A stretch of 18,882 bases of DNA from Pseudomonadota bacterium. GTDB taxonomy: Bacteria > Pseudomonadota > Alphaproteobacteria > Rhizobiales > Xanthobacteraceae. Below are positions 14,144-18,882 of this stretch, piece after piece (position 1 is the stretch's first letter; every line of letters begins with the position of its first letter). The position numbers and the translations under genes were made by a program. Below the pieces are notes generated by a model. It had not been told where the DNA came from and did not search any database. It saw nothing but the letters and a program-made list of their open reading frames with translations. The stretch lies in assembly GCA_023390955.1 (NCBI GenBank), contig JAEWBW010000625.1, forward strand, positions 1 through 18,882, written 5' to 3'.

Positions 14144-14884
14144 ATGAGGTTTGCCGCCATCGCCGATGTGCACGGGAATTGTCTCGCACTCGAAGCCGTC
14201 CTTGCCGACATTGCCGAACTCGGCATCGCCGAGGTGGTGAACCTTGGCGACCATGTCAGCGGCCCGCTCGAGGCGGCCCGGACCGCGGACCTGCTGATCG
14301 AGCGGGGCTTTCCGTCGGTGCGTGGCGACCAGGATCGAATCCTCGTCGAGCTCTGGCAGGCAGGTGGCTCGCGGCGCAGCGATTTCCGGCAGCTCGAGCG
14401 CAGGCATTTCGACTGGATGGCAAGCATGCCGCCCACACTGAGGTACAGGGACGAGGTATTGCTCTGCCATGGGTCGCCGGGGGACGACGCCGCTTTCTGG
14501 CTCGACCATGTCGCCGACGACGGCAGCGTGCGCCCGAACGGGATCGAGCCGATCGAGGCGGCTGCCGAGGGGATCGACGCGCGCCTCATCCTGTGCGCGC
14601 ACACCCACATTCCGCGGGTCGTTCGCCTGCGAGACGGACGAATGGTCGTCAACCCCGGCAGCGTCGGCTTGCCTGGCTACGATGGGAAGACGCCCGTTCC
14701 TTACGTGGTGGAGACCGGCACGCCTCATGCGTGCTACGTGATTCTGGAGGGGGCCGGGGACAGTTGGCGCGCGACGTTCCGCTACGTGCCCTACGACAAC
14801 ATGGCCATGGCCGATCTGGCACGCAGCAAGGGGATGCTCGTCTGGGCGAACGCGATCGCGACGGGGTGGGTCGGACGGGACTGA
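14144..14884 (+). CDS. Metallophosphoesterase family protein (YfcE-like)
   Basis: This is a 246-residue calcineurin-like phosphoesterase. The metal-binding blocks are in order: D8 and H10 in IADVHGN, D36 in NLGDHVSGP, RGDQDR (60-65) at the place of the usual GNHD, H109 in LCHGSPGD, and H153/H155 in CAHTHIPR, followed by VNPGSVGLPGYD. The asparagine of GNHD is replaced by D62, a change to note for metal binding. The substrate cannot be read from sequence. The ATG at 14144 has GAGGAGG 6 bases upstream, which decides against the open frame from 14105. The gene is followed after 61 bp by the plsY-like gene on the same strand. A 7-bp stem (14881-14887 with 14892-14898) overlaps its stop codon, and a 6-bp stem (14907-14912 with 14918-14923) follows. 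Confidence 0.9.
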   Translation: MRFAAIADVHGNCLALEAVLADIAELGIAEVVNLGDHVSGPLEAARTADLLIERGFPSVRGDQDRILVELWQAGGSRRSDFRQLERRHFDWMASMPPTLRYRDEVLLCHGSPGDDAAFWLDHVADDGSVRPNGIEPIEAAAEGIDARLILCAHTHIPRVVRLRDGRMVVNPGSVGLPGYDGKTPVPYVVETGTPHACYVILEGAGDSWRATFRYVPYDNMAMADLARSKGMLVWANAIATGWVGRD

Positions 14885-14945
14885 CCGGTAGCGGTCAGGC
14901 AAGGTCGGCGATAAAACATCGCCAGCTGACATTGGAAATGGACTG

Positions 14946-15632
14946 ATGGCCTTCTGGATAGCGAGCGCGGTTGGTTTGGTGGCGGCCTATCTTCTCGGCT
15001 CGATCCCCACGGGCTATCTGGCAGGAAAGCTCCTGAAAGGCATCGATATCCGAGAGCATGGCTCCAAATCCACCGGGGCAACAAATGTGCTGCGGACCCT
15101 CGGAAAATGGCCTGCGCTGGTGGTGCTCATCGTCGATGTGCTGAAGGGCGCGGCTGCCATCATCGTCGCGCGCTCGTTCTGCCCCTGGCTCATTACCGCG
15201 CTGTCGCCGACGCCGCCGAATGCGGCTGATCTGCAGACATGGGTGCCGTGGGCTGTGTGCCTCGCCGGCATTGCCGCGCTGCTGGGGCATGGCCGCTCGA
15301 TCTGGCTGAACTTCACGGGCGGCAAATCCGCGGCGACCGGGCTCGGCGTGTTGCTCGCGATGTCGTGGCCGGTGGGATTGGGCGCTGCAATCGTGTTCGG
15401 CATCGTGCTGGCAAGCACGCGGATCGTGTCACTCAGCTCGATCCTCGCGGCGCTGACGGCAATCGTCCTCGTCTGCACCTTCGATCACCCCTTGCCCTAC
15501 CGGTTGCTGGTGATCGCAGGCGGCCTCTACGTGATCGTCCGCCACCGCGCCAACATTCAACGGATGATCGCGGGGACCGAGCCGCGCCTGGGTGGCGGGA
15601 GCCCGGATATGAAGGCTGACGCGCAAGTGTAG
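14946..15632 (+). CDS. plsY: PlsY-like glycerol-3-phosphate acyltransferase (cyanobacterial-type motifs)
   Basis: This is a 228-residue inner-membrane protein with five or more TM segments. PlsY transfers an acyl group from acyl-phosphate to glycerol-3-phosphate to make lysophosphatidate. All three PlsY motif regions are visible: GSIPTGYLAGKLL with HGSKSTGATNVLR, GHGRSIWLNFTGGKSAATG, and RHRANIQRMIAGTEPRLG. The wording of the first two (GSKSTGATNVLR, IWLNFTGGKS) is the form I associate with cyanobacterial PlsY rather than the GSGNIGATNVLR and FKGGKGVAT forms usual in alphaproteobacteria. This may therefore be a second, acquired copy. The start ATG 14946 has TGGA a few bases upstream. It may be co-transcribed with the metallophosphoesterase. 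Confidence 0.9.
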   Translation: MAFWIASAVGLVAAYLLGSIPTGYLAGKLLKGIDIREHGSKSTGATNVLRTLGKWPALVVLIVDVLKGAAAIIVARSFCPWLITALSPTPPNAADLQTWVPWAVCLAGIAALLGHGRSIWLNFTGGKSAATGLGVLLAMSWPVGLGAAIVFGIVLASTRIVSLSSILAALTAIVLVCTFDHPLPYRLLVIAGGLYVIVRHRANIQRMIAGTEPRLGGGSPDMKADAQV

Positions 15633-15690
15633 CGGCTGGAAGCAGACGGGTGGTGGCCCTTGCCGGCTCCGCTTGCGGCACGCTCTCCCA

Positions 15691-15704
15691 TTGATCTAGG
15701 TCAA
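15691..15704. promoter_or_regulatory. FNR/FixK-type binding site upstream of the transglutaminase-like gene
   Basis: TTGATCTAGGTCAA matches TTGAT-N4-ATCAA at both half-sites and shares its left half and spacing with the box at 13961. Its centre is about 66 bp before the ATG at 15764. If bound at -41.5, transcription would start near 15739, giving a 25-base leader. No clear -10 was found. It lies in the 131-bp gap after plsY. Confidence 0.65.
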
Positions 15705-15763
15705 TTCTTCTCGTCATCCGTTCCCTTCAGCTGGAGTTGCAGACCGCGACATCGGATCACGGC

Positions 15764-16672
15764 ATGGTCATGGCAATCATTGGCGAGATTACCCACACCA
15801 CGACGTATCGCTACGCGAAGCCGGTCACCTTCGGCACGCACCGAGCCATGTTCCTGCCGCGACGCGGCGCGTGCGCGCGGTTGCTTGACTGGTCGGCGAA
15901 AACCAACGTGCCGTCGAAGATCCACTGGGTCACCGACGCGCGTTCCAACGCTGTGACGGTAATGGAGTTCAGCGAAGCGGCATGCGAACTCACATTCACC
16001 TTCAAGGTCCAGGGCGTTTATTTCGGCGTGAAGGGACTGGAATCGTTTCCGCTGGAAGCACGGGCCGAGGAAGTGCCGGTGCAATATACGCCGGACGAGT
16101 GGACCGATCTCGCCGGCTATCTGCGTCCCCATGCCGACGATCCCGATGGCAGCGTGGCGGCGTGGACCAAGAGCTTCGTGGCCGGCGATCAGGACCGCAC
16201 CGCCGATATGCTCACCCGCCTGCTGGCGACGTTCCGCACGTTCACTTATCGCGCACGGGATCTGGAAGGCACCCAATCGCCGGGTGACACCCTGCGCACG
16301 AAATCCGGCACCTGCCGGGACTTTGCCTGGCTGATGATCGAGACGCTGCGCCGCCTCGGCTTCGCGGCGCGCTTCGTCAGCGGCTATCTCTATGACGCCG
16401 CGCTCGATGGGGGCAAGGTGGGCATGACCGGCTCCGGATCGACCCATGCCTGGGTGCAGGTGTTTCTGCCCGGCGCGGGCTGGCTGGACTACGACCCGAC
16501 CAACAGCCTCAGCAGCGGCTTCGATCTGATCCCGGTGGCCATCGCGCGCCATCCCGGCCAGGCGATCCCGCTGGCCGGATCATGGTTCGGCGATGCCGGC
16601 GACTATCTCGGCATGTCGATCGACGTCGCGGTCCGCAAGCTCGGCGTCGTTCACGATCCCTCCGAGGCGTAG
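15764..16672 (+). CDS. Transglutaminase-like cysteine protease family protein
   Basis: This is a 302-residue protein with no signal peptide. The N-terminal beta-rich domain of the bacterial transglutaminase-like family starts ITHTTTYRYAKPVTFGTH. The papain-like core has the catalytic triad C184 in SGTCRDFAWLMIETLRRLG, H228 in GSTHAWVQVFLPG and D244 in WLDYDPTN. These cytoplasmic proteins are thought to be peptidases or transferases; the substrate is unknown. The start at 15764 has GGA 8 bases upstream, and an ATG at 15770 is nearly as good. A TTG at 15737 is open but poorly placed after GGAG. A FixK-type box lies just upstream, so expression may rise under low oxygen. Confidence 0.9.
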   Translation: MVMAIIGEITHTTTYRYAKPVTFGTHRAMFLPRRGACARLLDWSAKTNVPSKIHWVTDARSNAVTVMEFSEAACELTFTFKVQGVYFGVKGLESFPLEARAEEVPVQYTPDEWTDLAGYLRPHADDPDGSVAAWTKSFVAGDQDRTADMLTRLLATFRTFTYRARDLEGTQSPGDTLRTKSGTCRDFAWLMIETLRRLGFAARFVSGYLYDAALDGGKVGMTGSGSTHAWVQVFLPGAGWLDYDPTNSLSSGFDLIPVAIARHPGQAIPLAGSWFGDAGDYLGMSIDVAVRKLGVVHDPSEA

Positions 16673-16775
16673 GGCCGCGCGGCAATTCTGCACAGTCCAT
16701 CTCCCGCGCCATCGCTTCTCAAACCGCGTCCGACCCGCCATTGTGACCGCCCGGAACAGCAGTTGGAGCGCATCA

Positions 16776-18239
16776 ATGTCGGACAAGGTCTCGCGTCGCC
16801 AGTTCGCGAAACTCGCGGGAGTGTCCGCAGCCGCGGTCGCCGCGCCCGGGGCGGCCGACGCGGCAAAGCCGGCAGCGGCGCCACGCGTCGCGCGCGGCTT
16901 TCCGCAGGATTTCGTCTGGGGCACGGCCACCTCGTCGTACCAGGTCGAGGGCGCCGTCAACGAGGACGGGCGAGGCGCCTCGATCTGGGACAGCTTTGTG
17001 CGCATCCCCGGCAAGATCGAGGACGGCAGCACGGGCGATCGCGCCAATGAACATTATCACCGCTACAAGGAAGATATCGCGCTGATCAAGGATCTCGGCT
17101 GCAAGGCCTATCGGTTCTCGGTGGCCTGGCCGCGCGTGTTCCCGGACGGCGACGGCAAGCCGAACCCGAAGGGGCTCGACTTCTACAACCGCCTGATCGA
17201 CGAGCTGCTCAAGAACGGCATCGAGCCCTGGCTCACCCTTTATCATTGGGACCTGCCGCAATCGCTGCAGGATCGCTTTGGCGGCTGGCGCTCGACCGAG
17301 ACCTGCAAGGCCTTTGGCGATTACTCGGCTTACATCGCGCGGCACCTGACCGACCGCGTCAAGAACGTGTTCACGCTGAATGAGAGCGGCCGCTTCGTCT
17401 ATTTCGGCTACGGCATCGGCATCGACGCGCCCGGGCAGAAGCTGTCGCCGGCCGAGGTCAACCAGGTCAGGCACAACAGCGCGCTGGCGCATGGCCTTGC
17501 GGTGCAGGCGGTGCGCGCCGCCGGCCGCCGCGGCACCCGGGTGGGGCCCGCCGAAAACATCGATACCTGCATTCCCGCGATCGATACGCCGGAGAATGTG
17601 CGCGCCGCCGAGATCGCGCTGCGCGAGATGAACGCCGGCTATCTCAACGTCATCCTCGAGGGCAAATACACCGACGCCTTCCTGAAATACGCCGGCGCCG
17701 ATGCACCGAAATTTACCGATGCGGAACTCAAGATCATCGGCTCGAAGGTCGACTTCCTCGGCCTCAACATCTACGCGCCGCAGAATTACGTCGTCGCGTC
17801 CGACAAGGGCGCGGGCTTCTCGCTGCTGCCGATCCCGAAATCGTTCCCGCATATGAGCTCGGATTGGCTGCGCGTCGGCCCCGAGACGATCTACTGGGTG
17901 CCGAAGCTCGCCGCCAAGATCTGGAAGACCGGCGCCATCTACATCAGCGAGAACGGCACCTCCAGCGACGACGTCGTCACGCCGGACGGCAAGATCTTTG
18001 ACACCGACCGCATCATGTATCTGCGCAACTACCTCGCGCAGCTGCAGCGCGCCACCGAGGAAGGCGTGCCGGTGCGCGGCTATTTCCTCTGGAGCCTGAT
18101 GGACAATTTTGAATGGGTCTACGGGCTGAACAAGCGCTTCGGCCTCTACCACGTCAACTTCGACACCCAGGTCCGCACGCCAAAGCTCAGCGCGAGCTAT
18201 TACCGCAACGTCATCGCGAAGAACGCCGCGGGGGTCTGA
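16776..18239 (+). CDS. GH1 family beta-glucosidase, Tat-exported
   Basis: This is a 487-residue glycoside hydrolase family 1 enzyme. The N terminus carries a twin-arginine signal (SRRQFAKLAGVSAAAVAAPG), predicting folded export to the periplasm. The barrel starts FPQDFVWGTATSSYQVEGA; other GH1 blocks are YRFSVAWPRVFP, LYHWDLPQSL and GYFLWSLMDNFEW. The acid/base is E203 in FTLNESG, where the usual NEP has Ser in place of Pro. The nucleophile is E392 in YISENGTSSDD. Both glutamates are present, so it should be active, probably on beta-glucosides or related sugars. The ATG at 16776 has GGAG 8 bases upstream and begins the Tat motif; the frame to 16593 overlaps the previous gene and was rejected. 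It lies 103 bp after the transglutaminase-like gene and may be co-transcribed. Confidence 0.93.
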   Translation: MSDKVSRRQFAKLAGVSAAAVAAPGAADAAKPAAAPRVARGFPQDFVWGTATSSYQVEGAVNEDGRGASIWDSFVRIPGKIEDGSTGDRANEHYHRYKEDIALIKDLGCKAYRFSVAWPRVFPDGDGKPNPKGLDFYNRLIDELLKNGIEPWLTLYHWDLPQSLQDRFGGWRSTETCKAFGDYSAYIARHLTDRVKNVFTLNESGRFVYFGYGIGIDAPGQKLSPAEVNQVRHNSALAHGLAVQAVRAAGRRGTRVGPAENIDTCIPAIDTPENVRAAEIALREMNAGYLNVILEGKYTDAFLKYAGADAPKFTDAELKIIGSKVDFLGLNIYAPQNYVVASDKGAGFSLLPIPKSFPHMSSDWLRVGPETIYWVPKLAAKIWKTGAIYISENGTSSDDVVTPDGKIFDTDRIMYLRNYLAQLQRATEEGVPVRGYFLWSLMDNFEWVYGLNKRFGLYHVNFDTQVRTPKLSASYYRNVIAKNAAGV

Positions 18240-18601
18240 TCGGCGCCCTGCGCGACGTGCTCGCGCGGCCCGATCGGGACCGCAACCGCGTCGCCCCGTG
18301 CGCCGCCATTGGCGCTCCGAGCCCTTATTTATAGGTCGAATCGCGCACTTCCTTCGAGAAAGACGCCGTTCGTCGCTTGTCGAAAGCATGGAATCAGCAT
18401 TAGCAAGGCGCGTACGGGCCTTTGAAATGCGGTAAATCGCGCTGTTTTAGATGCCAATGCTTGGAAAAGCGGCTGAAAATCAGTGTTTTTTGCCACAGAG
18501 GGACAAAAAGACCCGGAATTTAGCGAGAAATCTGTGCAGAAGGCCTTTGGCCTTCAACGGTTGGTCTAATATGCAACCGGCAACGAATCAGAGGAGACAC
18601 G
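18240..18601. other. 362-bp intergenic region before the HU-like gene, with a candidate promoter
   Basis: No gene with a believable start was found here. The stretch from about 18310 is richer in A+T than the coding regions. Near its right end is a 7-bp hairpin GAAGGCC-TTT-GGCCTTC (18539-18555). TCTAAT at 18565-18570 is one base off TATAAT and would give a leader of about 25 bases ending in the AGAGGAGA ribosome-binding site. The -35 is poor. A palindrome CCCGATCGGG lies shortly after the GH1 stop. No terminator with a T-run follows GH1. Confidence 0.4.
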
Positions 18602-18882
18602 ATGCCAACCCAAATGTCGAAATCGCAGCTGATCGAAAAGATCGCGACCGCCACCGAGCTTTCCAAGCGTGACGTCAAGAACGTCATGGAGACGCTGACC
18701 GATGTCGGCCACAAGGAGCTCAAGAAGAGCGGCCTGTTCCTGGTGCCGGGCTTCGCCAAGTTCGTCGTCATCAAGAAGCCGGCGACCAAGGCTCGCAAGG
18801 GCACCAACCCGTTCACGGGCGAAGAGATGATGTTCAAGGCCAAGCCGGCCCGCAAGATCGTCCGCGCCCGCCCGGTCAAGGC
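18602..18882 (+). CDS. HU-family DNA-binding protein (3' end outside window)
   Basis: At least 93 residues are visible before the window ends in frame. The start reads MPTQMSKSQLIEKIATATEL, then SKRDVKNVMETLTDVGHKEL, matching the helix-turn-helix start of HU/IHF. The DNA-binding arm region follows as GLFLVPGFAKFVV, TKARKGTNPFTGEEMMFKAK and PARKIVRARPVK. The Lys/Ala-rich tail is the form seen in rhizobial HU-like proteins and differs from canonical HupB by an extension and extra basic residues. The ATG at 18602 has GAGGAGA 5 bases upstream. It is a nucleoid-associated protein acting on DNA architecture. No relation to the C1 genes is apparent. Confidence 0.92.
   Translation, partial: MPTQMSKSQLIEKIATATELSKRDVKNVMETLTDVGHKELKKSGLFLVPGFAKFVVIKKPATKARKGTNPFTGEEMMFKAKPARKIVRARPVK

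Noticed and set aside
14881..14923. Two short stems after the metallophosphoesterase as a terminator
   Set aside because: Stems of 7 and 6 bp have no T-run, and the next gene follows on the same strand, so they were noted only within the gene entry.
14087..14932. Minus-strand frame of 281 codons opposite the metallophosphoesterase
   Set aside because: Antisense shadow; all metal ligands of the phosphoesterase and a strong ribosome-binding site are on the plus strand.
18250..18285. CCCGATCGGG palindrome after GH1 as a terminator
   Set aside because: It has no loop and no T-tract; such short palindromes are frequent in DNA of this composition.
16773..18389. Long minus-strand open frame of 538 codons across the GH1 gene
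   Set aside because: It is an antisense shadow in G+C-rich coding DNA; the plus strand encodes a complete GH1 with catalytic residues and a Tat signal, and the minus-strand product has no recognisable domain.

Overview
The window looks like a chromosomal piece of a Bradyrhizobium-type alphaproteobacterium (family Nitrobacteraceae). This placement is an inference. It rests on high G+C, the character of the proteins, two FNR/FixK-type palindromes and the mixed arm repeats common in that group. No rRNA, tRNA, CRISPR, phage or insertion sequence was seen.

Bases 1-10 kb form a methylotrophy region built around a PQQ-dependent (probably lanthanide-dependent, XoxF-type) alcohol dehydrogenase whose structural gene must lie just left of the window. 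The left edge carries the end of a XoxJ/MoxJ-like periplasmic protein, overlapped by a CXXCW-motif protein. Facing them on the minus strand is a tightly packed operon: type-I substrate-binding protein, seven-bladed YVTN beta-propeller, ABC ATPase, ABC-2 permease and a 204-residue exported protein of unknown function. Four junctions overlap, and a small exported OB-like protein follows. This layout resembles the lut genes of Methylorubrum and pedA1A2BC of Pseudomonas putida, both implicated in lanthanide-dependent growth. A DUF3280/DUF2380-like exported protein is divergent from the operon. An inverted pair of REP-like repeats separates it from fghA (S-formylglutathione hydrolase), which handles the formaldehyde produced by methanol oxidation. 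A NarL/LuxR-type response regulator and a HisKA_3 sensor kinase are divergently arranged beside fghA and are likely to control this region.

From 10 to 12.5 kb lies a TonB-dependent outer-membrane receptor, a candidate for the outer-membrane step of metal or metallophore uptake for the same system. Its leader contains a striking set of nested inverted repeats (9892-9952) that could be an operator or an attenuator.

The right part (12.5-18.9 kb) looks like separate housekeeping or accessory functions: an orphan TAXI-type solute-binding protein, a metallophosphoesterase, a PlsY-like acyltransferase with cyanobacterial-style motifs, a transglutaminase-like cysteine protease, a Tat-exported GH1 beta-glucosidase and the start of an HU-like DNA-binding protein cut by the window edge. 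FixK/FNR-type boxes at 13961 and 15691 suggest low-oxygen control of part of this stretch.
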